DNA of 64,000 nt. It comes from Streptomyces spinosus (lineage in GTDB: Bacteria > Actinomycetota > Actinomycetes > Streptomycetales > Streptomycetaceae). Made by a program: the position numbers and the translations under genes. The notes under the pieces are model-generated. The model was not told the origin of the DNA. It worked only from the letters and a program-made list of their open reading frames with translations, and made no database searches. How positions within the stretch are numbered: the stretch's first letter is position 1; each line of letters starts with the position of its first letter. This document shows positions 52,755 to 61,670 of the stretch, in pieces. The stretch spans positions 248,001 to 312,000 of the forward strand of contig NZ_JAINRC010000006.1 of NCBI RefSeq assembly GCF_020400655.1. The letters run 5' to 3'.

Positions 52755-55700
52755 ATGCATGACGACCGCACCCTGGTGGAAGCCCGCCTCAAGCGGGTCC
52801 TCGAAGAACGCATCCGCCCCGCCGTGTACCCCGAGTCCGTACCGCTTCAGGTGGCGGTGTGGCACGCGCCCGGCGAGCCGGTGCCGGTCGCTGAGGGACT
52901 GGCCGCCGAACCCGAGCCGATCGAGGTGGGTGCGCGGTGGGGTGCTCCGTGGGGCACCAGCTGGTTCCGGGTGACGGGTACCGTGCCCGAGAAGTGGGCC
53001 GGCCGGACCGTCGAGGCCCTGCTGGACCTCGGGTTCGACGAGAACATGCCCGGTTTCCAGTGCGAGGGCCTGGTCTACCGGCCCGACGGCACGCCGGTGA
53101 AGGGCCTGAACCCGCGCAACCAGTGGGTGCGGATCGGCGCGCCCGTGGCGGGCGGCGAGGAGGTGCGGCTGCACATCGAGGCCGCCTCGAACCCGGTCAT
53201 CCTGGACTACCACCCCTTCCTGCCGACCCAGCTGGGCGACAAGGAGACCGCCGGCAGCGAGCCGCAGTACACCCTGACCCGCATGGACCTCGCCGTGTTC
53301 GACGAGACCGTGTGGCAGCTCGTGCTGGACCTGGAGGTGCTGGGCGAGCTGATGGCCGAGCTGCCGGTGGACTCCGCGCGCCGCTGGGACATCCTGCGCG
53401 CCGTGGACCGGGCGCTGGACGCGGTCGACCTCCAGGACGTGAACGGCACGGCGGGCCGGGCCCGGCAGCAGCTCACCGGCGTCCTGGCGGCCCCCGCCGT
53501 GCCGTCCGCGCACCGCATCAGCGCCGTCGGGCACGCGCACATCGACTCCGCCTGGCTGTGGCCGCTGCGGGAGACGGTGCGCAAGGTGGCCCGTACGACG
53601 TCCAACATGACCGCGCTGATCGAGGACGAGCCGGAGTTCGTCTTCGCCATGTCCCAGGCGCAGCAGTGGGCGTGGGTGAAGGAGCACCGGCCCGAGGTGT
53701 GGGCGCGGGTGAAGAAGGCCGTGGCGGAGGGTCGGTTCGTGCCGGCCGGCGGGATGTGGGTGGAGTCGGACACCAACATGCCCGGTTCGGAGGCGATGGC
53801 CCGGCAGTTCGTGCACGGCAAGCGGTTCTTCCTCGACGAGTTCGGCATCGAGAACGAGGAGGCCTGGCTGCCCGACACCTTCGGCTTCGCCGCGGGACTG
53901 CCGCAGATCATCAAGGCGGCCGGCTCCAAGTGGCTGCTGACCCAGAAGATCTCCTGGTCGCAGACGAACAAGTTCCCCCACCACACCTTCCAGTGGGAGG
54001 GCATCGACGGCACCCGGATCTTCACGCACTTCCCGCCCGTCGACACCTACAACTGCTCGATGAAGGGCAGTGAGATCGCGCACGCGGCGAAGAACTTCAA
54101 GGACAAGGGGCGGGCCCGGCACTCCCTCGCGCCCACGGGCTGGGGTGACGGAGGCGGCGGCACCACCCGCGAGATGGTCGCCAAGGCGGCCCGGCTGCGC
54201 GACCTCGAGGGCTCGGCGACCGTCGAGTGGGAGACCCCGCGCGCGTTCTTCGAGAAGGCCGAGGCCGAGTACCCCGAGCCGCCGGTCTGGGTGGGCGAGC
54301 TGTACCTCGAACTGCACCGCGCCACGCTGACCAGCCAGGCCAAGACCAAGCAGGGCAACCGGCGCAGCGAGCACCTGCTGCGCGAGGCGGAGCTGTGGGC
54401 TGCGACCGCGGCCGTGCGCACCGGGTTCCCGTACCCGTACGAGGAGCTGGACCGGATCTGGAAGACGGTGCTGCTGCACCAGTTCCACGACATCCTGCCC
54501 GGCTCGTCCATCGCGTGGGTGCACCGGGAGGCGCGGGCGACGTACGACCGGATCGCGGGTGAGCTGACCGCGATCATCGAGGGCGCCCAGCGTGCCCTGG
54601 CCGGCGAGGGCGGCACCGAGCTGGTCTTCAACGCGGCCCCGCATCCGCGTCACGGTGTGCCGGCCGGCGGCGCCGCCGCCCCGGCCGTGACCGGCGGCAC
54701 CTCGCTCACGGCGCGCGAGGGCGGCGGGTTCACGCTGGACAACGGCCTGCTGCGGATCGAGGTCGACGCCCGGGGCCTGGTGGTGTCGGCGTACGACATC
54801 GCGGCGGGCCGGGAGACGGTCGCGCCGGGGCGGGCCGCCAACCTGCTCCAGCTGCATCCCGACTTCCCGAACATGTGGGACGCCTGGGACGTCGACGAGT
54901 TCTACCGCAACACCGTCACCGACCTCACCGACGCCGAGTCGGTGCTGCCGGGCGACGACGGGGCGTCGGTGCGGGTCGTCCGCGCCTTCGGCGAGTCCCG
55001 GGTCACCCAGGTGCTGTCCCTCGGCGCGGACGAACGGCGGCTGGTCATCGACACCGAGGTCGACTGGCACGAGACGGAGAAGTTCCTCAAGCTGGCCTTC
55101 CCGCTCGACCTGCACGCCGAACGGTACGCCTCCGAGACGCAGTTCGGGCACTTCCACCGGCCGACGCACACCAACACCTCGTGGGAGGCGGCCAAGTTCG
55201 AGGCGTGCAACCACCGCTTCGTCCACCTGGAGGAGCCCGGCTGGGGCGTCGCCGTCGTCAACGACTCGACGTACGGCCACGACGTGACCCGGACCGTGCG
55301 GTCCGACGGCGACCTCGGTACGACCACGACGGTCCGGGTGTCGTTGCTGCGCGCCCCGCGCTTCCCCGACCCCGAGACCGACCAGGGCGTCCACCGCTTC
55401 CGGCACGCGCTGGTGCCCGGCGCCGGTATCGGGGACGCGGTGCGCGAGGGCTGGCGCGTCAACCTGCCCGAACGGCGTCTGACCGGCGCCCGCGAGGTCG
55501 CCCCGCTGGTCACCGTGGACGACGACGCGGTCGTGGTCACGGCCGTGAAGCTCGCCGACGACGGCAGCGGGGACGTGGTGGTCCGCTTCCACGAGGCCCA
55601 CGGCGGCCGGGCCCGGGCGACGCTCACGGCCGGCTTCGAGGTCGCGGAGGCGACGGTGACGGACCTGCTGGAGCGTCCGCTCGCCACAGCGGCCGCCCCG

Positions 55701-55775
55701 GAGCGGGACGGCGACCGGATCGCCGTGCGGCTGCGGCCGTTCGAGCTGGTCACGCTGCGGCTGCGGCGGGCCTGA
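52755..55775 (+). CDS. GH38 alpha-mannosidase
   Basis: The 1006-residue protein shows the GH38 hallmarks: the zinc-binding GHAHIDSAWLWP (His260, Asp264), nucleophile Asp339 in MWVESDTNMPGSEAMARQ, the VLLHQFHDILPGSSIAWVHR block in the middle domain, and beta-sandwich C-terminal domains. Length and N-terminal extension fit cytoplasmic class II-like bacterial enzymes. It releases alpha-mannose from imported glycans. It is the last gene of the LacI-controlled operon, 66 bases after the GH5-like gene. Confidence 0.95.
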   Translation: MHDDRTLVEARLKRVLEERIRPAVYPESVPLQVAVWHAPGEPVPVAEGLAAEPEPIEVGARWGAPWGTSWFRVTGTVPEKWAGRTVEALLDLGFDENMPGFQCEGLVYRPDGTPVKGLNPRNQWVRIGAPVAGGEEVRLHIEAASNPVILDYHPFLPTQLGDKETAGSEPQYTLTRMDLAVFDETVWQLVLDLEVLGELMAELPVDSARRWDILRAVDRALDAVDLQDVNGTAGRARQQLTGVLAAPAVPSAHRISAVGHAHIDSAWLWPLRETVRKVARTTSNMTALIEDEPEFVFAMSQAQQWAWVKEHRPEVWARVKKAVAEGRFVPAGGMWVESDTNMPGSEAMARQFVHGKRFFLDEFGIENEEAWLPDTFGFAAGLPQIIKAAGSKWLLTQKISWSQTNKFPHHTFQWEGIDGTRIFTHFPPVDTYNCSMKGSEIAHAAKNFKDKGRARHSLAPTGWGDGGGGTTREMVAKAARLRDLEGSATVEWETPRAFFEKAEAEYPEPPVWVGELYLELHRATLTSQAKTKQGNRRSEHLLREAELWAATAAVRTGFPYPYEELDRIWKTVLLHQFHDILPGSSIAWVHREARATYDRIAGELTAIIEGAQRALAGEGGTELVFNAAPHPRHGVPAGGAAAPAVTGGTSLTAREGGGFTLDNGLLRIEVDARGLVVSAYDIAAGRETVAPGRAANLLQLHPDFPNMWDAWDVDEFYRNTVTDLTDAESVLPGDDGASVRVVRAFGESRVTQVLSLGADERRLVIDTEVDWHETEKFLKLAFPLDLHAERYASETQFGHFHRPTHTNTSWEAAKFEACNHRFVHLEEPGWGVAVVNDSTYGHDVTRTVRSDGDLGTTTTVRVSLLRAPRFPDPETDQGVHRFRHALVPGAGIGDAVREGWRVNLPERRLTGAREVAPLVTVDDDAVVVTAVKLADDGSGDVVVRFHEAHGGRARATLTAGFEVAEATVTDLLERPLATAAAPERDGDRIAVRLRPFELVTLRLRRA

Positions 55776-55996
55776 GCGACGCGGCGCCGCCGCGGCCCGG
55801 ACACGGGTCGCGGCCGGCGCCGCGGCCGGTGTCCGCGGGGTGCTGCTGCTCGTGGGTGACCCGCACGGCCGGGCGGCCCGGAACCGGAACCGATCCGACG
55901 AGTCGGCGAAATCCGTTACGCATGGGGGGAGATGACGCGCGAGCGGCGGTCCTGGCCGCCATGGCGGGCGGCACGGACCATCAGGCAGTCGGCTTA

Positions 55997-56035
55997 ACTA
56001 ACGTGTCGGCGACGCGAACGATCACGAGCGTTAGT
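55997..56035. promoter_or_regulatory. Dyad upstream of parA (operator or parS-like)
   Basis: ACTAACG (55997-56003) and CGTTAGT (56029-56035) form a perfect 7-base inverted repeat ending 11 bases before the parA start. The inner flanks (CGTGTC / GATCACG) extend it imperfectly. It may be the site bound by the ribbon-helix-helix part of ParA or by ParB. Confidence 0.55.
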
Positions 56036-56046
56036 AAGGTACCCCC

Positions 56047-57300
56047 ATGAGTTCTCCAGCCTCCTCCGGCGACCGCGACAAGGTCGTCTCCAAGCTGCCG
56101 GGCCAGCTGCGGCAGGACCTGAAAGTCAGGGCCGCCCAGCACGGCATCGAGATCCAGGCCGCCGTCGAGCAGGGCATCAGGGACTGGTGCGCCCTCGCCT
56201 CGGCCACCGAACCCGTCGACACCGCGGGCGCCGACTCCTTCTCCACCTTCCTCCCGCCCGGACAGTGGGAGACGTTCCGCAAGGTGGCGGCGGACCGCAG
56301 CGTCTCCCTCATCCAGGGACTCGCCCAGTCCGTCAGGCTGTGGCTGGACTCCAACCCGGCGCCCGACGTCGAGCGGCCCAGCGTCACCCGCCGCATCATC
56401 GTCTGCAACCAGAAGGGCGGGGTGGGCAAGACCGCCATCACGGCCGGCGTCGGCGAGGCGCTCGCCGAGTCCCCCAACACCCTGCACGCCGTGCGCGTGT
56501 CGAAGGCGCTCGCCAAGGCCCTGCGGGCCAGCGACGCCGAGGAGGGCGAGGACGAGCCCCTGGAGATCGAGAACTTGCCCGGCCTCGGCATGCGGGTCCT
56601 GCTGGTGGACTTCGACCCCCAGTGCCACCTCACCAACCAGCTCGGCGCCGCCCCCCTTCCGATGAACGGTGACAGCCTCACCAACCACATGGCGGGCGAC
56701 CCCAAGGGCGATCTGCGCGACCTCGTCGTGCCCATCGACGCGGAGACCTTCGGCGACCGTCTGCACCTGCTGCCCGCGTGCAACGACGCCTTCCTCCTCG
56801 ACGTGCGGCTGTCCGCCGTACGCGCCCGGGAGGCCGCGCTGGAGCGGGCCCTCGCCCCGCTGGAGGCGGACTACGACGTCATCATCGTCGACTGCCCGCC
56901 CAGCCTGGGCCTCAGCATGGACGCCGCCGCGTACTACGGCAGGCGGCGCGACGGCGAGAAGCCCGGTCAGTCCGGTGCGCTCATCGTCGTGCAGGCCGAG
57001 GACAGTTCGGCCGACGCCTACGAACTGCTCACCACGCAGATCGACGACCTGCGCGACGACCTGCAGATCGACATCGACTACCTCGGTATCGTCGTCAACC
57101 TCTACGACTCGCGCCGCGGTTACATCGCCACCTCCTCGCTCCAGGGCTGGGTCGACATAAAGGACCCGAGGGTGGTGGGACTGATCGGCGACCTGAAGGA
57201 ACAGAAGGAAGCGGTCCGCATGAAGCAGCCCCTGCTGTCCTACGCCCCCAAGTCGCAGCAGGCCATCGGGATGCGCGCACTGGCCCGGGAGATCTCATGA
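56047..57300 (+). CDS. parA: ParA-family partition ATPase with doubled RHH-like N-terminus
   Basis: The 417-residue protein has the deviant Walker A KGGVGKT (123-129), a Walker A' VLLVDFDPQ region and Walker B YDVIIVDCPPSLGLSMD. Its first 105 residues contain two similar ~36-residue units, SKLPGQLRQDLKVRAAQHGI (13-50) and STFLPPGQWETFRKVAADRS (65-102), each resembling a ribbon-helix-helix DNA-binding unit. This is a different solution from the HTH of P1-type ParA. An insert between Walker A and A' (HAVRVSKALAKALRASDAEE) is also longer than usual. It drives DNA segregation with ParB; ATGA overlap couples both. Confidence 0.85.
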   Translation: MSSPASSGDRDKVVSKLPGQLRQDLKVRAAQHGIEIQAAVEQGIRDWCALASATEPVDTAGADSFSTFLPPGQWETFRKVAADRSVSLIQGLAQSVRLWLDSNPAPDVERPSVTRRIIVCNQKGGVGKTAITAGVGEALAESPNTLHAVRVSKALAKALRASDAEEGEDEPLEIENLPGLGMRVLLVDFDPQCHLTNQLGAAPLPMNGDSLTNHMAGDPKGDLRDLVVPIDAETFGDRLHLLPACNDAFLLDVRLSAVRAREAALERALAPLEADYDVIIVDCPPSLGLSMDAAAYYGRRRDGEKPGQSGALIVVQAEDSSADAYELLTTQIDDLRDDLQIDIDYLGIVVNLYDSRRGYIATSSLQGWVDIKDPRVVGLIGDLKEQKEAVRMKQPLLSYAPKSQQAIGMRALAREIS

Positions 57301-58634
57301 GCAAGGCCGACCAGCTGGGCGCCGGACGCTTCGGCGGCGCCCGGCCCGTCAGCGCACGCCGGCAGGCCGTGGCCGCCGCGACCGGCGTGCCGACCGAGGG
57401 CGTGGCCCCGCCCAATGAACTGCCCGTCCACCAGATCAGCCCCAACCCCGACAACCCGCGCTCGCAGCTGGGCGATCTGACCGACCTCGCGGGCAGCCTG
57501 AAGACCCACGGCCAGAAGCAGGCCATCACGGTCATGAACCGCGACGCCTACCTCGCGGCCAACCCGGACCGTGCGGGCGACCTGGAGCCCAACACCACCC
57601 ACGTCGTCATCGACGGCAGCAGCCGCCTGGCCGCCGCCCGCGAAGCCGGCCTCGCCACCGTCAAGGTCATGGTGAGCGACGAACAGGGCAGCACCTCGGA
57701 GGAACTGCTCGAGTCCGCGCTGGTCGCCAACATCCACCGGCAGGACCTGGAGGAACTCGACGAGGCCCGGGCCCTGCAGCGGCTGCTCGCCATCCACGGC
57801 AGCCAGACGGCCCTGGCCAAGCGGCTGCACCGCTCCCAGGGCTGGGTGTCGCAACGGCTGGCGCTGCTCACGCTCACCCCCGAACTCCAGGCGAGGATCG
57901 GCCAGGAGCCCATCGACCTGCTGCGCGCCGTCGGCAACAAGCCGGCCGACCAGCAGATGGCGGCGCTGGAAGCGCTCAAGGCCGAACGCGCCCGCAAGGA
58001 GGCGGAGAAGGCGGCGCGCAAGGCCGCCCGCCAGGCGGAACCGGCGGCGGACTCCGGTGTGGTCGCGGACGGCCACCCGGCAGTACCGGACGCCGGACAG
58101 GTCACCGGGGCCGCGGCGCCGGCGGTGCGCGAGGAGCCGCCGACGGTACCGGTCCAGGCACCGCCGCCCCAGACGGCCACCGCCGAGACGGTCCAGGCTC
58201 CGCCGGCACCGGCGGGGACCGCCGAGACGGTCCGGGCGCCCCGGGCCGAGACGGCCACCGCCGACACCGTCCAGGCGCCGCCGGCACCGGCGGTCACCGT
58301 CGACACGGGCCGGGAGGCGGCCCGGTCCGAGGCGTCACCCGCCGTGCCCTCCCCGGTGCCGTCCAGGCCGGCGCCGCCCGTCGTCCCTCCGCGCACGGCC
58401 GCCGCCCCCTCCGACGGCGCCCCGCCCCCGGCCGCGAACGGGCAGACCGCGCGGACGCTGCCGTACGACGAGCCCGGCCCCCTCGCGATGCTGCTGGACC
58501 GGAAGATCGAGAACGACGACACGTTCTTCGGCCTCATCGACTTCCTGGGCGTCTGGGCACTCAAGCGCGACCCGGCCCGGCTGGGCGAGCTCGCGCAGCG
58601 CCTCGTCGACCAGGCCACCGCCCAGGTCGACTGA
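57297..58634 (+). CDS. parB: ParB-family partition protein
   Basis: The 445-residue protein has an N-terminal ParA-contact region, the ParB/Srx CTPase domain (PVHQISPNPDNPRSQLGDLT; GSSR at 107-110; ALVANIHRQDLEELDEARAL) and an HTH (SQTALAKRLHRSQGWVSQRL, about 169-191). A Lys/Arg/Ala helix and a long Pro/Ala/Thr linker with repeated ETVQAPPAPA-like units (about 280-345) follow, then a C-terminal dimerisation-like tail (LAMLLDRKIENDDTFFGLID). It would bind parS sites and load as a clamp. With ParA it looks plasmid-derived. Confidence 0.88.
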   Translation: MSKADQLGAGRFGGARPVSARRQAVAAATGVPTEGVAPPNELPVHQISPNPDNPRSQLGDLTDLAGSLKTHGQKQAITVMNRDAYLAANPDRAGDLEPNTTHVVIDGSSRLAAAREAGLATVKVMVSDEQGSTSEELLESALVANIHRQDLEELDEARALQRLLAIHGSQTALAKRLHRSQGWVSQRLALLTLTPELQARIGQEPIDLLRAVGNKPADQQMAALEALKAERARKEAEKAARKAARQAEPAADSGVVADGHPAVPDAGQVTGAAAPAVREEPPTVPVQAPPPQTATAETVQAPPAPAGTAETVRAPRAETATADTVQAPPAPAVTVDTGREAARSEASPAVPSPVPSRPAPPVVPPRTAAAPSDGAPPPAANGQTARTLPYDEPGPLAMLLDRKIENDDTFFGLIDFLGVWALKRDPARLGELAQRLVDQATAQVD

Positions 58635-58684
58635 ACCGGTGCGCCCCCGTCCGCCCGTGTGAGCCGGGCGGGGGACCGGCCTGT

Positions 58685-58726
58685 GCGGTGCGGACCCGGG
58701 GCCTTGTGACACCGGGTCCGCACCGC
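58685..58726 (+). terminator. Terminator hairpin after parB
   Basis: A perfect 15-bp stem (58685-58699 with 58712-58726) and a 12-base loop lie about 50 bases after the parB stop. Confidence 0.8.
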
Positions 58727-59102
58727 GGGGAAGGCGGCGCTCGGCCCCCGGGGGACGGGGCCGCCGCGCCACACGTGGTCCAACGTGGTCGGGTGCTTCG
58801 GACCGGACGCCTCCACTCTCGCGCCGCACGGCCTGTGACGCCATGGGGCACACCCCACGATCGCGGCGCCGACGGGATGAGGAAGTCCCTACAGGGCGGG
58901 CCCCGCCTGCCACTCCTGGGCGGACCCCGGCCGCCGGGTCATGTGCCTGGGAAGGCTACACATCGGGAAAGCCACACATCGCCCGCGACGGCCGAGGTGT
59001 GCGGCGGCACCTGTCCCGGCCTGTGTGACGAACCTCGTCCCGTGCGGCGGACAGGCATCGGCCGGCGTGTGCGGTCGGCGACTCCCCCGTAGCATCGGGA
59101 AG
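58727..59102. other. Intergenic region, no gene seen
   Basis: About 375 bases between the parB terminator and the PAP2 gene; open frames are shadows without ribosome sites. Two copies of the string GGxAAGGCTACACATCGGGAA/AAGCCACACATCG around 58950-58980 form a short direct repeat. Confidence 0.4.
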
Positions 59103-60059
59103 ATGTCACGAACCGGAGGAAATGGTGTAGATCGGAGCTTCGGTGTGCGTGTGTCGGCGCGGCTGGCGGCGGCCGGATGTGTCTCGGCGGGCCTCGGCCT
59201 GCTGGTCTATGCCGGGTTCGTGCGCACGGCGGCGGGCCAGCGCTGGGAGAACGCGGTGCTGGCCGGGCGCGCGCGGGACGAGACACCGACCGCCGTGCAC
59301 CAGGCGGACCGGGTCCTGGACCACATCACCGTGATGTCCCTGGGCAGCGCCGTGGGTGTGCTCGTCGTGATCGGGGTGGCACGCCGGCGCCCCGCCCTGA
59401 CCGCGGTCGCCGTCGGCACCGTGGCCGGCTCGCTCGCGCTGTCCGAGGTGCTCAAGCGGCAGGTGCTCGGCCGGCCCGATCTCGTCGGCGCCCCGCCGCA
59501 CCTGCTCCACAACAGCTTTCCCAGCGGGCACACCACCATCGCCATGAGCGTGCTGTCCGGGCTGACCCTGATCGTTCCGTACCGGCTGCGCGCCGCCGTC
59601 GTGGGCGTCTGCTCCCTGTGGGCCACCGGCGTGGGCGCCTACACGGTGGCGGCCGGGTGGCACCGTCCCAGCGACACGATCGGTGCCGACCTGCTGGTCC
59701 TCACCGTCGCCTGCGGCCTCACCGCGGTCCTGGCCCGCACCGGCCGGGTCCGGCCCGCCCCGGGGCACCGGCATCTGGTGGGGTCGCTGCTGGTGGTCGT
59801 ACCGCTGGTGGGCGTGGCGGTGCTGGGGCTCGGCACCGGCGGGCTCCTGGCCGTGGGTGCCCTGTCCCACGCCGTGCCGGCCTGGTCCGGGCCCGGCCCC
59901 GCCTACACGGCCGGGCACGCGCTGGCCGCCGGCTTCAGCGCCGCGAGCACACTCGCCCTGCTCACCCTGCTCACCCTGCTCCGCCACTGCGACCTGGGAC
60001 GTCCACGCGGATCGCGCGAGACGCGGAACGCCGGTCCGGCACACCGGCGCGCCCTGTGA
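59103..60059 (+). CDS. PAP2-family phosphatase
   Basis: The 318-residue membrane protein has six or more helices and the three PAP2 motifs: KRQVLGRPDL, FPSGHTTIA and AAGWHRPSDTIGAD. The enzyme removes phosphate from a lipid such as phosphatidate or a polyprenyl pyrophosphate on the outer face. The start is uncertain: ATG 59103 has a poor ribosome site, while a GGAGGA lies inside the frame at 59115 without a well-placed downstream start. Two extra C-terminal helices follow the catalytic domain. Confidence 0.85.
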   Translation: MSRTGGNGVDRSFGVRVSARLAAAGCVSAGLGLLVYAGFVRTAAGQRWENAVLAGRARDETPTAVHQADRVLDHITVMSLGSAVGVLVVIGVARRRPALTAVAVGTVAGSLALSEVLKRQVLGRPDLVGAPPHLLHNSFPSGHTTIAMSVLSGLTLIVPYRLRAAVVGVCSLWATGVGAYTVAAGWHRPSDTIGADLLVLTVACGLTAVLARTGRVRPAPGHRHLVGSLLVVVPLVGVAVLGLGTGGLLAVGALSHAVPAWSGPGPAYTAGHALAAGFSAASTLALLTLLTLLRHCDLGRPRGSRETRNAGPAHRRAL

Positions 60060-60213
60060 CACCCGGCCGAAGCGGCGCGAGGCCGACGGCACCGGGGCCA
60101 AACGGCGCGCGGGCGTGTGCCCGCGCCTGCCATGTGGACACGTCTTCTGCTCGCGTACGGATACATTGCACACTTCAGGTGTCTCGATCCCTCCACGGGC
60201 TGGCAGGCGGAAC

Positions 60214-61611
60214 ATGGGCACACGACAGCAGAAGACGGGCCGGCGGCTGGGGCTGACGAGCCTCACGGTCGCGGCGAGCGGCCTGCTCGCCTTGCTGATC
60301 GGTGTGGCGTTCGCCGTCCTGCTGTTCGCCATCTCCGACGCGAACAGCTCCGTCTCGGCCCGGCGCGCGTCCCGGACGGCCCTCGTGGAAGCCGGCGGCA
60401 TGGAGCAGTTGCTCCTCGACCTCGAGACCGGACAGCGCGGTTATGTGATCACCAAGCGGGAGGAGTTCCTCCAGCCGTGGCAGGCGGCGCGCGAGGCGCT
60501 GCCCGCGGAGGAGCGACGGTTCACCGGCAGCGCCACCTCCCCGGAACAGCGGCGCACCGCCGAGCAGATCACACGCGGCGTGAAGTCCTTCCTGGACGAC
60601 TACTCGCTCCCGCTGGTCGAGATGGTCAGGCGGGGTGACCCCACCGCCTCCAGCCTGAAGGAGACGGCCGAGGGCAAGCGCCGCGTCGACGTCCTGCGGG
60701 ACCAGTTCGGCAGGTACATGACGGACGAGCGGGCCCAGCTCGCGGAACGCACGGACGCGGCGGGCACCAACAGCCGCCAGGCGGTGCTCGCCGCCGCCGT
60801 GGGACTCGCGGCCTCGACCGCGCTCGTGGCCGTCTTCACGGTGCTCCAGCACCGCGCGGTGGTGCGGCCGGTGCGCGGGGCGGCGGCCGCGGCGGAGGAA
60901 CTCGCGGGCGGTGACCTCAGCGTGCGGATGCCGCCCAGCAAGGTGGCGGAGATCGGGGCACTGGGCACCTCCTTCAACTCCATGGCGGCGTCCCTCCAGG
61001 ACAGCCGCAGACGCATCATGGAGAGCACCGAGGCCGTGCACCGGCGTACGGCCCGGGACCTGCACGACGGGGCACAGCAGCGTCTGGTGAGCCTGATGAT
61101 CGGGCTGCGGCTGGCACGGGAGCTGGTACCGCGGACGCGGACGGACGTGATCGATCTGCTGGACCAGTCCATCGACAACGCCCAGACCGCGATCAACGAG
61201 CTGAGGGAGCTCGCCTCGGGCATCTACCCGCTCGTGCTCACGGTGAAGGGGCTGGTGGCCGCGGTGAAGGACCTGGCGTCCCGGTGCCCGGTACCCACCG
61301 TCGTCGAGAGCACGGACGAGCGGCGCATCTCCTCCACCGTCGAGTCCAACGCGTACTTCGTCGTGGCCGAGGCGGTGACGAACGCCGTCAAGCACGCCCG
61401 GGCGTCCCGGATCGACGTCACCCTGGAGTTCGGGGACCTGCTGCGGATCAAGGTCGCCGACGACGGGGTCGGTGGCGTGGACAAGGCCACCGCCGGAAAC
61501 GGCATGAGCGGACTGGCGGACCGGGTGGCGGCCTTCGACGGGAAGCTGGCCATCGACTCCCCTCCCGGTGGCGGCACCACCATCCTGATCCAGATACCGA
61601 TACCGGCCTGA
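60214..61611 (+). CDS. CHASE3-HAMP sensor histidine kinase (NarL/DesK-type)
   Basis: From ATG 60214 the 465-residue protein has TM1 (about 14-40), a CHASE3 sensor (LVEAGGMEQLLLDLETGQRG and YVITKREEFL), TM2 (about 193-215), HAMP (to about 270), HisKA_3 with His284 in TARDLHDGAQQRL, and a HATPase with VVAEAVTNAVKHA and DDGVGG, then GNGMSGLADRV. It autophosphorylates in response to an extracellular signal and normally pairs with a NarL-type regulator, which is missing nearby. It is convergent with the degenerate kinase-like gene. Confidence 0.92.
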   Translation: MGTRQQKTGRRLGLTSLTVAASGLLALLIGVAFAVLLFAISDANSSVSARRASRTALVEAGGMEQLLLDLETGQRGYVITKREEFLQPWQAAREALPAEERRFTGSATSPEQRRTAEQITRGVKSFLDDYSLPLVEMVRRGDPTASSLKETAEGKRRVDVLRDQFGRYMTDERAQLAERTDAAGTNSRQAVLAAAVGLAASTALVAVFTVLQHRAVVRPVRGAAAAAEELAGGDLSVRMPPSKVAEIGALGTSFNSMAASLQDSRRRIMESTEAVHRRTARDLHDGAQQRLVSLMIGLRLARELVPRTRTDVIDLLDQSIDNAQTAINELRELASGIYPLVLTVKGLVAAVKDLASRCPVPTVVESTDERRISSTVESNAYFVVAEAVTNAVKHARASRIDVTLEFGDLLRIKVADDGVGGVDKATAGNGMSGLADRVAAFDGKLAIDSPPGGGTTILIQIPIPA

Positions 61612-61612
61612 A

Positions 61613-61628
61613 CCGGCAGGTGTGCCGG
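61613..61628. terminator. Short hairpin between convergent kinase genes
   Basis: A 6-bp perfect stem CCGGCA/TGCCGG with a 4-base loop right after the kinase stop; weak as a terminator. Confidence 0.35.
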
Positions 61629-61670
61629 CTCCGCGCGTGCACACGTGTGTCCGTGGGCGCGGTCACACGG

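Noticed and set aside
51405..55601. 1398-codon antisense frame across the glycosidases
   Set aside because: Crosses two clear GH genes and has no domain; GC-rich shadow.
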